From assembly GCF_000215935.2 (NCBI RefSeq), contig NZ_AFNU02000001.1, positions 124,001-188,000 of the forward strand: DNA of 64,000 nt. The letters run 5' to 3'. Shown in pieces: positions 1 through 8,999 of the stretch. The stretch's first letter is position 1, and each line of letters opens with the position of its first letter. The stretch comes from Haloplasma contractile SSD-17B (GTDB taxonomy: Bacteria > Bacillota_I > Bacilli_A > Haloplasmatales > Haloplasmataceae). The notes beneath the pieces were generated by a model, which saw only the letters and a list, made by a program, of their open reading frames with translations, searched no databases and was not told the origin of the DNA. Both the position numbers and the translations under genes were made by a program.

Positions 1-123
1 ACTAATACTGTAGGAAAAAAGTCGTATCTATGGCCACTTATTCCGTTCAATGGTAAAAAACTAAGACAAATTATTTTTCGAATGCCCTTTGCAAAGGTTG
101 AAAGTGAAACTCACACGAAATAA
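1..123 (+). CDS. C-terminal fragment of an unidentified protein
   Basis: An open frame enters from the left edge and gives 40 residues ending ...KVESETHTK before a TAA at 121-123. A good intrinsic terminator follows 11 bases later, which supports a real gene end. The fragment is basic and partly hydrophobic (YLWPLIPF, IIFRMPF). I do not recognise the family, and too little is present to assign one. Confidence 0.5.
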   Translation, partial: TNTVGKKSYLWPLIPFNGKKLRQIIFRMPFAKVESETHTK

Positions 124-134
124 TAGAAGTTTTT

Positions 135-168
135 AATAGCATGAGTTACTTTAACCATGCTATTTTTT
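135..168 (+). terminator. Intrinsic terminator of the left-edge gene
   Basis: A 9-bp perfect stem (AATAGCATG with CATGCTATT) and a 12-nt loop run into a T tract. It closes the partial gene at the left edge. Confidence 0.8.
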
Positions 169-516
169 ATTCGTTATTATGATTATTTATGAAATTTGTT
201 ACTAAATCCTACCACATGCTCTCGACTTTATAAAACATGTCAACTTCCTTCTATCATTCTGAGTGGTACACTTTCAATTATGTCTTGTAATAAATAATGC
301 TTGTATAATGTAAATAGTTGCTTTGTTATGTAGACTATTTAGTGACACAAATCACTTAAGAGCCATTAGTTAAAGTCTAATTTAAGCTAAGCAATACAAA
401 TCCATAATCTAATCGTGATTGTTGATTCCGCTTATTAATTAATCTATGAACGAAAAATAAATTTCGCTAAAACATTACATAATTCCCAGTTTTTTATATT
501 TTTCGACATTATATTG
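169..516. other. Intergenic stretch with no clear feature
   Basis: About 350 AT-rich bases lie between the left-edge terminator and the promoter of the sensor kinase. A TATAAT at 304-309 has no -35 partner at normal spacing. I see no ORF with a ribosome site and no convincing RNA structure. Confidence 0.5.
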
Positions 517-525
517 TGTTAAAAT
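517..525 (+). promoter_or_regulatory. Extended -10 promoter candidate for the sensor kinase
   Basis: TGTTAAAAT fits an extended -10 (TG-n-TAAAAT) 60 bases before the chosen start at 586. No good -35 is visible. Confidence 0.4.
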
Positions 526-585
526 GTAAAACATAGATTGGAAAAATGTAGAATAAAAGGTTCAGTTGCAATAGGGGGGATTATA

Positions 586-3060
586 ATGACAACATTAAAT
601 CAGAAAAATAGAAGTATAATTGAGAAATTACAGCGTTACATATTCTTGATTTTCTCATTGCCAATTACATTATTCATTGTATTTTTTATCATATATGAAC
701 GAAATGAAGAGTATGTTGAAGCCAAAGAGGAATTGCGTTTAATCGTTCGTAATCAAGAGTTGTTAATCAAGAATCATATTACAACATTAGAGGATAACAG
801 TAATTATATTACCGATTTATTTCCGTTTGATGAATATTTTAACTATGGATTCTCTCAAATTAAAACAACTGATGCACTTATTTTACAAAAATACATTAAA
901 CAAACTCAATACAAATCGAACATATATGTTTTTAACGCTAATAAAGAACATGTTTTTTCTTATGGTTGTCTGTTACCAGAGAAAGGTTCTAATCAAGATG
1001 TGTCCAATAATTGTAAATTTGAAAATACTGAATCAATTACTGAAATGTATGGTTATTATTACAGACCACAAGAAATACTAAGAGAAACAAAAAGTGATCA
1101 CAGTACTTTCAATTCTATTCGTCCTGGTATAGCCATGCATACGCCTGAAACTGGTGTTATAAATGCTGTTCAGCTAGATAAGGAGAATACGAAAAAAATT
1201 AACATAGTACTAAGTGAAAATGACTTTTCAATTACAATCCGTGCTTTTCTAGGTGATGAGTCTGATAACGTCTATACAATTAATCGTATATATGACCGTC
1301 ATACAGGGAAATTTATAGGATTACTTGTTATCGAATTTATGGAGGATGATTTAGTAGAGTCTATTATACAAAAAAGGATTACGAATCATCCGACCTATTT
1401 TATGGAGAAAAAAGGGAGGATTGTTTTCACTCCACACTACAATCAGGCATTATATAAAGAAATTAAGCAACATATAAAAAATGAAGAGTCCGAGGGATTC
1501 ATGGATTACATTGATGAAAATAAGAATGGAAAATTAGCTTACTTTAAACGGTTAAACTCATCAACCCTAAACGAATACTACATATATAGCGAGGTAGAAT
1601 TTGATCATTTATATGGTTCTCTATTCAATAAATACATTCTAGTAATCTCAATTATATTTGGGACCTTCTTACTTGCATATTTCGGTTTGCGAAAATTTTT
1701 AATTACATCGGTCTCGGTGCCTTTAAAAGATATTACTCGAACAATAAAAAATATAGGTAAAGATGAGATGAAGGACATTAATAAGAATATCTTAGAAATG
1801 CGTTTTGATTCAGAAATTAATGATTTAGCAAAAGAAGTTAATCAATTGAATCATGATTTGATTCAATATTATGAGGAGTTAGATGTCGAAAAGGAAAAAG
1901 CGATGCAAGAGGCCGTGAGTGCTAATAATGCAAAATCTATTTTCTTAGCAAACATGACACATGAAATGAGAACGCCTCTAAATTCAGTAATAGGCTACAC
2001 ACAAATTATAAATAAAATTGGTTTTAAAAATATAACACAGGTAGAAGATTATGTGAATCGAATTAATGTCTCATCAGAAATACTATTAAGAAAAATAAAT
2101 GATATTTTAGACTTATCTAAAATTGAAGCGGGACAATTAGAGTTAAATAAAGAACTTGCTCATCTAAGAGAAATTATTCACGAGGTATACGATGTGCTTA
2201 TTTTTCAAGCAGAGAGCAAAGGGATTGAATTTTATTTTGATATCGATCAACGAATTCCAGAACAATTAATATTTGACCATACGCGGTTGAAGCAAATTTT
2301 ATTAAATCTATGTACAAATGCTATTAAGTTTACTGAAACAGGTAGCGTTAGCATAAGTGCTGAGTTATTTAATCATCTAGGAAATGAACTAATAATTGAT
2401 TGGAAAGTAAAGGATACTGGATGTGGAATGCCTAAAGATAAATTAGGTGGCATTTTCGTTCCGTTTACGCAGGTAAATCAAACCGATCAGAAAACTGGTA
2501 CTGGTCTTGGTCTAGCAATAACTAAAGATTTAATTGAATTAATGGGTGGATCAATTTCTGTCTCGAGCAAGGTAGGAGTAGGAACGATTTTTTCTTTTAC
2601 AACCATCCTTAATCAGGTGGAGACGGTAGAGGAATTTCAAGAAAATAGAATCCCTACTAAAGAGGTCAGTCAGGAAACTGTAACGAAAAGACTTAAAGAT
2701 AAGAAAATACTAGTGGTTGAAGATAATAATATAAATCAAGTCCTAATAATAGAAATCTTTTCCTTATATAATAAATCGGATATTGAAATTGTAAATAATG
2801 GGAAAGAAGGGCTTGAGGCATGTCGCAATAAGCAGTATGACCTCATATTCATGGATATTCAAATGCCAGTTATGAATGGTATTAAGGCAACTGAAGAAAT
2901 ACGAAAATTAGAATTATATGAATCAACACCAATAATTGCATTAACTGCAAATGCCTTTAAAAATCAACTAGAAGTATACATTGAAGATGGTATGAATGAG
3001 TGTTTAGCTAAGCCAATTGAAATTGAACGGCTTGAAGAGATATTAATGAGATTTTTATAG
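586..3060 (+). CDS. Membrane-bound hybrid sensor histidine kinase with C-terminal receiver
   Basis: The 824-residue protein is a two-component sensor with a built-in receiver. TM1 is about residues 18-38, followed by a roughly 310-residue extracytoplasmic sensor region (Cache-like by topology, fold not proven). TM2 is about 349-371 and leads into a HAMP-like linker and coiled coil. The dimerisation domain has the phospho-acceptor His459 in NMTHEMRTP. The ATPase domain shows the N box (LCTNAIKFTETG), G1 (DTGCGMP) and G2 (GTGLGLAI). The receiver starts near KKILVVEDNN and has the phospho-Asp757 in MDIQMPVMNG. The open frame could begin at TTG 538, but ATG 586 has a GGGGGG ribosome site 5 bases upstream and the first TM follows at a normal distance. 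No separate response regulator or phosphotransfer gene is adjacent, so the output partner is unknown. The ligand cannot be predicted. Confidence 0.93.
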   Translation: MTTLNQKNRSIIEKLQRYIFLIFSLPITLFIVFFIIYERNEEYVEAKEELRLIVRNQELLIKNHITTLEDNSNYITDLFPFDEYFNYGFSQIKTTDALILQKYIKQTQYKSNIYVFNANKEHVFSYGCLLPEKGSNQDVSNNCKFENTESITEMYGYYYRPQEILRETKSDHSTFNSIRPGIAMHTPETGVINAVQLDKENTKKINIVLSENDFSITIRAFLGDESDNVYTINRIYDRHTGKFIGLLVIEFMEDDLVESIIQKRITNHPTYFMEKKGRIVFTPHYNQALYKEIKQHIKNEESEGFMDYIDENKNGKLAYFKRLNSSTLNEYYIYSEVEFDHLYGSLFNKYILVISIIFGTFLLAYFGLRKFLITSVSVPLKDITRTIKNIGKDEMKDINKNILEMRFDSEINDLAKEVNQLNHDLIQYYEELDVEKEKAMQEAVSANNAKSIFLANMTHEMRTPLNSVIGYTQIINKIGFKNITQVEDYVNRINVSSEILLRKINDILDLSKIEAGQLELNKELAHLREIIHEVYDVLIFQAESKGIEFYFDIDQRIPEQLIFDHTRLKQILLNLCTNAIKFTETGSVSISAELFNHLGNELIIDWKVKDTGCGMPKDKLGGIFVPFTQVNQTDQKTGTGLGLAITKDLIELMGGSISVSSKVGVGTIFSFTTILNQVETVEEFQENRIPTKEVSQETVTKRLKDKKILVVEDNNINQVLIIEIFSLYNKSDIEIVNNGKEGLEACRNKQYDLIFMDIQMPVMNGIKATEEIRKLELYESTPIIALTANAFKNQLEVYIEDGMNECLAKPIEIERLEEILMRFL

Positions 3061-3096
3061 ACATCATTGACCATATTAGGATCCGAATAGAATAAT

Positions 3097-3130
3097 AGTC
3101 AAGATTCTAATGCAGAATCTTGACTTATTT
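3097..3130 (+). terminator. Intrinsic terminator after the hybrid kinase
   Basis: A 12-bp perfect stem (AGTCAAGATTCT with AGAATCTTGACT) has a 5-nt loop and is followed by TATTTCATT. The T tract is imperfect but the stem is strong. Confidence 0.75.
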
Positions 3131-3299
3131 CATTACTATGGATTTTGTATTTAAGTATATAAAATTAATAGTTAGCTTATTATTATTATTGATTGTATAA
3201 AAACTTAAGACCATAATAAGTGTTATTTTTAAAAAAACTTTGAATTTCATATTTAATCTAACAAATTTTACCAAAAAACGTTAATATTTATTAGAAAAA

Positions 3300-3308
3300 T
3301 GGTATAAT
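3300..3308 (+). promoter_or_regulatory. Extended -10 promoter for the GGDEF-EAL gene
   Basis: TGGTATAAT is an extended -10. TTAATA at 3281-3286 could be a weak -35 with 16-nt spacing. The same TGGTATAAT string occurs before trmFO, xerC and rpsP in this window. Confidence 0.6.
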
Positions 3309-3341
3309 AGTGGCTAAAGGGATTAAATAGTGGGTGATAGA

Positions 3342-5546
3342 ATGGACAAAATTAACAATAATGAAAAAGTTATGGAACACGAACATATATTGAATAAGAA
3401 TTTTCTTTCTATATCAAATGCGTTGAATGATATTACTATGGCAACAACACTTGAGGATGTGTTAATGAGATTTTGTGACTTTTTGGTCCATTATCAAAAA
3501 GTGGACGAAGCGTATATATCGATTTATGATAAAGACTCAGGAGCTATTGAATATTATAAAGTAAATCGATTCCTTAATGAAGGTATAGAAAAAAATATAC
3601 TGAATAAAGATACAATTGCAAAACGGGTTATTTTAAGTAATGAAGAACTCTATTTAAGAGATGTCCTTAATTCTGACCTTTATCATGAGGTTTACGGCAA
3701 TGAGAGCACTGAAGATATAGGCGGTATTTGTTCTGCTTATTTTATTCCACTTGTTGTTGAAGAGGACACAATTGGAGTAGTTTCGTTTCAGTCAAAAAAA
3801 ATTGATGATTATACATCACTCGATATTGAACTATTTAGAGTGATTTCAAAAATTATCTCATTTATTATCTACAACCACAAACGAAATGAAACCGTCAATG
3901 ATCTATATGAAGATGTATTAGTGACATTAGAAAGTTCACTTAATGGGTTATACTATGTTGATATTCAAACAAAACAAATGATATGGTCAGAACGTGCCAA
4001 AACAATACTGAATATTAAAAGTGATCTGAATTACGAAGCGTTTATTAATAAAATTAATTATATCGACCGTAGACAATATAAAAATAAGATCACACAAAGT
4101 ATGGAGAAGAATGAGTCGTATGAAATACTTTATCGATATCATTATGATGAGCGAACGCTTATATGGGTAAAAGAGAGAGGGGCGTTTCGTTATGATGAAG
4201 AAGGTAGGATTATTAAACGACATGCTACAGTAATTGATGTTACAAAACAAATTGAGCAAGAACATCAGCTTAATAAGTTAGCATATAGAGATGTATTAAC
4301 CGGGATGAAAAATCGTAACCGATACGAAAAAGATACAGAATATTATGAAAAATCAAATATACCATTTGCTCTGTTTATGTTAGATATAAATGAATTTAAG
4401 AAAGTAAATGATACTTTTGGTCATCACATAGGCGACCGTCTACTTAAACTATTTTCTGAATCATTAAAAGAAGCATTACAGGTATATGATGTGGATTTAT
4501 ACCGCTTATCAGGTGACGAATTTGTCATTTTATTACCCTATGTTGAAGAACGTACAATAACCGACAAGGTCGTTAATACTATTATAGTTAAATTTAAAGA
4601 ACCATTAAAATTAGACGATAAAATTTTTCAAATTGTACTTAGTATTGGGATTTCTTTTTATCCTGGAGATTCTAAAGATATAAAAAACACTTTAAAATAT
4701 GCGGATATTAGCATGTATCGAATTAAGCATCATGATTTTATTCATTACAGTTACTTTGACCAGGAATACTATAAGCAATTCATAGAAGAACAAGATATTG
4801 AGCATTACATAAAGGAATCAATTCAGGAAAAAGAAATAAATATGATTTTTCAACCGATTGTGGATTTGAAAACAAATAAGATAATTGGATTCGAATCATT
4901 ACTTCATAAACATAAACGATTTAATACCGACCAAGTATTTGATGTTGCGGGAAAGTCGAGCCTAATTGTTACATTAGATCATTATATACTAGAAGTCGTT
5001 TTTAAGATGCTTAGCAAGCATAAAGCAATCATTCCACAAGGAGTAAGGTTCACAATTAATCTCTCTGTTAAGACACTTGAATATACAAATGTATATGAAT
5101 ATATAAAAGGACTAATTGATACCTATCAAGTGAGTGGTGAGATGATTGGGATAGAGGTAACTGAAAAACTTCTTATTCGTGATGATCTCAATATGAATTC
5201 AATGTTTAAACAGTTAAGGGAATTAGGAATTACGTTTTATTTTGATGACTTTGGCATGGGCTTCTCATCCGTTCGAAATTTAACATTTATTGATGTCGAT
5301 TATATTAAGATTGATCGGTCATTAATTTCCATGATGGCCACTAACAAGAAATGTTGTGCCTTATTAAAGAGTATGCAACAATTTGCTAACGAGGTCGATA
5401 TGGGTGTCATCTATGAAGGGGTAGAAGAAGAAGAACAGTTGAACTCTATACGTGCATTAGGTGGGCGCTACATTCAAGGCTATAAAATTAGTAAACCTTT
5501 AACCTTTCTAGAAGCAATTGAATTGATGAATGAATACAACGACTAA
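3342..5546 (+). CDS. GAF-PAS-GGDEF-EAL cyclic-di-GMP turnover protein
   Basis: The 734-residue, apparently cytosolic protein has four parts. An N-terminal GAF-like domain spans about 20-170 and a PAS domain about 195-300. The diguanylate cyclase domain starts at DVLTGMKNRNRYEKD and carries SGDEF (about residue 390) in place of GGDEF. The EAL phosphodiesterase domain runs from FQPIVDL (about 502) to the end. The EAL signature reads ESL, but the other catalytic elements are present: NLS, EVTEK, FDDFGMGFSS, YIKIDRS and EGVEEEEQ. I infer that the phosphodiesterase is probably active, while cyclase activity is uncertain. No RxxD inhibitory site precedes SGDEF. The frame can start at GTG 3330, but ATG 3342 with GGGTGA upstream fits better. 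The gene follows the hybrid kinase and has its own promoter and terminator. Confidence 0.9.
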   Translation: MDKINNNEKVMEHEHILNKNFLSISNALNDITMATTLEDVLMRFCDFLVHYQKVDEAYISIYDKDSGAIEYYKVNRFLNEGIEKNILNKDTIAKRVILSNEELYLRDVLNSDLYHEVYGNESTEDIGGICSAYFIPLVVEEDTIGVVSFQSKKIDDYTSLDIELFRVISKIISFIIYNHKRNETVNDLYEDVLVTLESSLNGLYYVDIQTKQMIWSERAKTILNIKSDLNYEAFINKINYIDRRQYKNKITQSMEKNESYEILYRYHYDERTLIWVKERGAFRYDEEGRIIKRHATVIDVTKQIEQEHQLNKLAYRDVLTGMKNRNRYEKDTEYYEKSNIPFALFMLDINEFKKVNDTFGHHIGDRLLKLFSESLKEALQVYDVDLYRLSGDEFVILLPYVEERTITDKVVNTIIVKFKEPLKLDDKIFQIVLSIGISFYPGDSKDIKNTLKYADISMYRIKHHDFIHYSYFDQEYYKQFIEEQDIEHYIKESIQEKEINMIFQPIVDLKTNKIIGFESLLHKHKRFNTDQVFDVAGKSSLIVTLDHYILEVVFKMLSKHKAIIPQGVRFTINLSVKTLEYTNVYEYIKGLIDTYQVSGEMIGIEVTEKLLIRDDLNMNSMFKQLRELGITFYFDDFGMGFSSVRNLTFIDVDYIKIDRSLISMMATNKKCCALLKSMQQFANEVDMGVIYEGVEEEEQLNSIRALGGRYIQGYKISKPLTFLEAIELMNEYND

Positions 5547-5561
5547 AATTATATGTAGTCT

Positions 5562-5595
5562 ATAGGATATTCTTAATTGAATATTCTATTTTTTT
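5562..5595 (+). terminator. Intrinsic terminator after the GGDEF-EAL gene
   Basis: An 11-bp stem (ATAGGATATTC with GAATATTCTAT, one G-T pair) has a 6-nt loop and a run of T. Confidence 0.8.
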
Positions 5596-5624
5596 AACAT
5601 GATTAATGATTTTTAATGTATGAC

Positions 5625-5653
5625 TTGGTTAAATTATTAAGTTAGTATATAAT
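5625..5653 (+). promoter_or_regulatory. Promoter of the tandem XRE-TPR regulator genes
   Basis: TTGGTT (5625-5630) and TATAAT (5648-5653) are separated by 17 bases. The start codon of the first regulator is 65 bases downstream. Confidence 0.7.
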
Positions 5654-5717
5654 ATTAATACAAATTTAAAATCAGGCATTTAAAAATGTTATTAGGGTGA
5701 AAACAGGAGTGGGTATT

Positions 5718-6956
5718 ATGGAACAAGACATATTATTGATTATTGCAAAACACATTAAAGAAATGAGAATAAGAAGAGGGCTTTCACAGAATAAACTTGC
5801 AAAAACATTGAATATCGGACAACCCGTATTAAGTCGAATTGAAAATGGACACAGTAACGTGGCAATTTCGAACTATGTATCTGTCTTAACCTTTCTGAAT
5901 TATAAAATCACATCAATAAATGATGAAAACCTACACCATTTTTTTGATGATTTACGAAAAGGAAATAAAAAACGACTTACTGATTATGAACAAGAAATTT
6001 TAGATAAAAGCTCTCTACAGACCTTAACATTGACAGATATTATTTGTTTAAAAATAATACAATCGTACCTTGCATATTTTAACCGTAACATGAAACGTTT
6101 TAAACAATTCATTTCAATACTCGAAGCCTTTAGTGAACTAGCTGATGACTATTTTATCTACCGTTTGAAACAGCTTCAGGGATTATATCATATAATGACT
6201 TTAGAATATGGGCGTGCTGAACAACTTCTAGAGAGTGCGTATAGTCATTCTTTACGGTGTGGTAAAGAAGATGAACTTATACTATATCAGCGTTGTTGGA
6301 TTTATTCAAAACAGAAGAATTTTACACAGTCGTCTTTATGTCTATATGAGGCAGAACAGTTTGCTAATTTTAGTCAAAACACAAATAGGATCATTGACAT
6401 TGATAATTTATTAGCAATTAACTATATGGCAGATTATGAGACGGATTTAGCCATTGCCTATCTTAAACGATGCGAGAATTCAACAAAAGCAAAACATAAT
6501 GATGATTTTTATTCACAGGTTATCTACAATCTTGGATTATCTCATTACTTAAAAAAAGATTATGAGAAAGCGGCACTCTATTTCGAACGATCATTTAAAA
6601 TAAAAGACAGTAGACGTGACCATGGACTAACCCTTTCCTACTTACTAAAAACACTGATCATACTTAAGGATGAGGAGCGTTTAGCGACCTATCAACCATT
6701 CATAAAAGAGATACTAGCTGATGAACATCAAACAGGTAAAAAATTTGTTCAACTTGTAAAAATAGAGTTAGAACAAGGGAAAACAGAAACGTATTACAAG
6801 TTTTTAGAAAAAGAGATTATTCCAAGTTTAAATCCATCCTATAATCGCATACGATTAAAATTATTATACGAAGAGTTGAGTCAATTTTATTGGAACCATA
6901 AACAGTATAAAAACTATAAGATGATTGTTAATCATATGATGAGCTTAATTACATAA
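5718..6956 (+). CDS. XRE-family HTH regulator with C-terminal TPR domain (RNPP-like), copy 1
   Basis: The 412-residue protein has an N-terminal HTH_3 domain (about 5-60: MRIRRGLSQNKLA, VLSRIENG). An all-helical TPR-type region follows, with a recognisable repeat in QVIYNLGLSHYLKKDYEKAA. This architecture is that of the RNPP/Rgg group (PlcR, PrgX, NprR), whose TPR domains bind short secreted peptides. Peptide binding here is inferred from architecture only. The frame extends to GTG 5697, but ATG 5718 has CAGGAG 8 bases upstream. The next gene is a paralogue 13 bases downstream and probably co-transcribed. The two share the ending pattern YWNHKQYKNY / YWNQKQYKKY. Confidence 0.85.
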   Translation: MEQDILLIIAKHIKEMRIRRGLSQNKLAKTLNIGQPVLSRIENGHSNVAISNYVSVLTFLNYKITSINDENLHHFFDDLRKGNKKRLTDYEQEILDKSSLQTLTLTDIICLKIIQSYLAYFNRNMKRFKQFISILEAFSELADDYFIYRLKQLQGLYHIMTLEYGRAEQLLESAYSHSLRCGKEDELILYQRCWIYSKQKNFTQSSLCLYEAEQFANFSQNTNRIIDIDNLLAINYMADYETDLAIAYLKRCENSTKAKHNDDFYSQVIYNLGLSHYLKKDYEKAALYFERSFKIKDSRRDHGLTLSYLLKTLIILKDEERLATYQPFIKEILADEHQTGKKFVQLVKIELEQGKTETYYKFLEKEIIPSLNPSYNRIRLKLLYEELSQFYWNHKQYKNYKMIVNHMMSLIT

Positions 6957-6969
6957 AGGGGAGATTTAA

Positions 6970-8247
6970 GTGCATGAATTAGGAAATGAAAAGGATATTA
7001 AAGTTAAATTAGGGCAGATCATAAAATTAAATCGAATAAAATGCACGATGACACAATCACAATTAGCAGCATTAATTAACTGCGATCAGAGTGTCATCAG
7101 TAGAATAGAAAAGGGAAATGAATACATTGATCAGTCAATTTATTCATTCGCATTAAAACAATTTAATATGAGTTTTGAAGAGCAACCAGAGTTTAAAGAA
7201 TCCATTAAATCTTTAATCACTCGTTTTTTAACATTATATGAAGAGGAATCATTTAACGAATTAATTAACCTTGAAAAAAAGATCGCTAATTCTATATCAA
7301 ACTGTAAAAACATCCTCTTAAACTATGAATTATATGTACTTGAGTGCGTTCTATATTACATTAAGGGTGAACATGAAGAATGTAAGGTCCTTCTAAATGA
7401 AATCGAACCATTGATTCAGGTTTGCAATCCGACGGTTCAACGACTGTACACAGTATTTAAGTGTAAAATGTTATACGACAATCGTAATCTAGATTCTATT
7501 TTAACGACGGTGATTAGCTTTTTTGAAGAAAATGAAGGTGCTCGAGATGACTTATTATTAAATTACTGGTTAGGCGTGTATTATTTTCTAACTAATAAGC
7601 GTATGCTGTGTCTAAGACATTTGTATGTTGCCTATCGTTCCTATCAAGAAGGAAACATCGTAAAGGCAATAAAAATTAGATTAATGATTGCGCTAATGTT
7701 GATTAGAGAAAATAAGGTAACACAGGCTATTGCAACCTTTTTAGAGATGATTAAGATGAATGCCACTCATCGTATTCCAATGAAGATGAGACATACATTG
7801 TTAAGTAACTTAGGCTATTGTTATTATTTGAATAAATCGTATAAAAAGGCTATATATTACTTCGAACTAGCATTAGAGATTAATGATAGTTATGATTATT
7901 ATTTTAGCTATTATTTTTTACTTAAGTTGTATAAACAAGTGAACGATAATCAAAAATTTAAATCGATTGCAAATAAAGTTAGACGAGGGATAAGGATCAG
8001 CGAATCGAAAGGAGAGTCCTCAAGTATTGGGTTACATGCTTCTTTTCTGTACTTAAAAAAAGATAAAGACTGCGATTTTGACTATTATCAGTATATTGAA
8101 AGACATATTGTGGATCATGTTTATTATTATTTTGATAAACCAATACGCTTTGAATTGCTCAAGGAATTACTAGAGCATTATTGGAATCAAAAACAATACA
8201 AAAAATATCGAAATCTCCAGGGTGAAATTATTAAATGTTATGCATAA
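6970..8247 (+). CDS. XRE-family HTH regulator with C-terminal TPR domain (RNPP-like), copy 2
   Basis: The 425-residue protein starts at GTG with AGGGGAG 6 bases upstream. The HTH domain (about 10-65) contains KCTMTQSQLAALINCDQSVISRIEKG. The rest is TPR-like, for example LLSNLGYCYYLNKSYKKAIYYF. It is a diverged paralogue of the gene just upstream, in the same orientation and with no terminator between them, so I infer a two-gene operon made by duplication. An independent promoter and a possible 36-residue peptide gene lie immediately downstream, which is the usual place for the signalling peptide of an RNPP regulator. Confidence 0.83.
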   Translation: MHELGNEKDIKVKLGQIIKLNRIKCTMTQSQLAALINCDQSVISRIEKGNEYIDQSIYSFALKQFNMSFEEQPEFKESIKSLITRFLTLYEEESFNELINLEKKIANSISNCKNILLNYELYVLECVLYYIKGEHEECKVLLNEIEPLIQVCNPTVQRLYTVFKCKMLYDNRNLDSILTTVISFFEENEGARDDLLLNYWLGVYYFLTNKRMLCLRHLYVAYRSYQEGNIVKAIKIRLMIALMLIRENKVTQAIATFLEMIKMNATHRIPMKMRHTLLSNLGYCYYLNKSYKKAIYYFELALEINDSYDYYFSYYFLLKLYKQVNDNQKFKSIANKVRRGIRISESKGESSSIGLHASFLYLKKDKDCDFDYYQYIERHIVDHVYYYFDKPIRFELLKELLEHYWNQKQYKKYRNLQGEIIKCYA

Positions 8248-8312
8248 AACCATCTAAAATACATGCTTCATAACTCTGTAAACTATGTTTTATGCAAGCA
8301 GCACGGAAAACA

Positions 8313-8341
8313 TTGAATTAATTGCTTGTTTTATATATCAT
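8313..8341 (+). promoter_or_regulatory. Promoter of a short orphan transcription unit
   Basis: TTGAAT (8313-8318) and TATCAT (8336-8341) are separated by exactly 17 bases. It would start a transcript near 8348 that ends at the terminator at 8474-8511, roughly 165 nt long. Confidence 0.6.
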
Positions 8342-8394
8342 AGTAAGTGTGTTTTTAATACACAGAAAAGGGTTTTAAAAAATGGGGAGATTGA

Positions 8395-8505
8395 ATGGGG
8401 CAGAACAAACTTGCCCCATCAATCCAAAAACTAAACTTCTCCGTAACTTTCTTTTTATTATATTATAGACATCAAAAAGCTAACAATCCCGATTGGAGTT
8501 GTTAG
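8395..8505 (+). CDS. Candidate 36-residue peptide downstream of the XRE-TPR regulators
   Basis: ATG 8395 is preceded by GGGGAG at a normal distance and opens a 36-codon frame ending at TAG 8503. It begins MGQNKLAPSIQK, has a hydrophobic core FSVTFFLLYY, and ends NNPDWSC. It has its own promoter, and its stop lies inside a strong terminator. Position behind two RNPP-like regulators and the basic-hydrophobic-polar layout suggest a signalling pro-peptide, but this is inference. The start codon sits in a hairpin (TTGA..TGGGGCA, 8391-8402, with TTGCCCCATCAA, 8411-8422, one bulged A). The same transcript could therefore be a structured small RNA that is not translated. Confidence 0.45.
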   Translation: MGQNKLAPSIQKLNFSVTFFLLYYRHQKANNPDWSC

Positions 8506-8511
8506 CTTTTT
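8474..8511. terminator. Bidirectional terminator
   Basis: A 13-bp perfect stem (AAAAAGCTAACAA with TTGTTAGCTTTTT) has a 12-nt loop. It carries T tracts in both directions and lies between the rightward short transcript and the leftward gene at 8529-8816. Confidence 0.85.
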
Positions 8512-8528
8512 GGTTATTTAAATTAAGG

Positions 8529-8816
8529 TTAACGTGTTATTTTATTATTAAGGGTAATGTCTCTTTTTAGTTGATGATAATAATACTTTGTCTCAGTTGT
8601 AAGACCACCAACAAGGTATCCATAGTTTTCTGATTGTCCATCATCTGCATAAATTCCTTGAATTATTTCACCCTCGATCATTTTCTTAACATAGTCTTCA
8701 ACTTCATTGTCGGCATAACCGTCTATTTTTATTTTATTTATTTCAAAGTAAGGTAATGAGTCTTCTATATCACCTATATATATAATAATTTTATCGTATA
8801 AGTCTTTGTTTGGCAT
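8529..8816 (-). CDS. Small YjcQ/DUF2513-like protein, probable winged helix
   Basis: The 95-residue protein has a strong ribosome site (AGAGGAGG) 10 bases before its ATG. The order of elements, a helix pair (EVEDYVKKMIEGEIIQGI) then YLVGGLTTETKYYYHQLKRD, resembles DUF2513 and YjcQ-type winged-helix proteins. In those families an LT.eG stretch precedes the last helix. I offer this as a resemblance, not an identification. The gene is monocistronic and oriented towards the bidirectional terminator it shares with the short transcript. Confidence 0.7.
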   Translation of the reverse strand: MPNKDLYDKIIIYIGDIEDSLPYFEINKIKIDGYADNEVEDYVKKMIEGEIIQGIYADDGQSENYGYLVGGLTTETKYYYHQLKRDITLNNKITR

Positions 8817-8911
8817 TCTTGATTGCCTCCTCTCACAGTTTCGAACAAATATACATATATTATATTAAAATTTCTAGATTAAATAAAATAATATGCTTTA
8901 AAAATAGAGTG

Positions 8912-8920
8912 TGTTATAAT
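8912..8920 (+). promoter_or_regulatory. Extended -10 promoter for the TPR protein
   Basis: TGTTATAAT is an extended -10. The -35 region is weak. The leader to the start at 9000 is about 70 nt. Confidence 0.5.
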
Positions 8921-8999
8921 AAGAACGCTAACAAGTAAAACACTATAAATATGGTATCTTATTTTAAATATTAAAACCAATAAAAGGATGATTCTTTTT

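Noticed and set aside
827-1081. 84-codon frame inside the hybrid kinase gene
   Set aside because: It overlaps the kinase in another frame, lacks a ribosome site and shows no family pattern.
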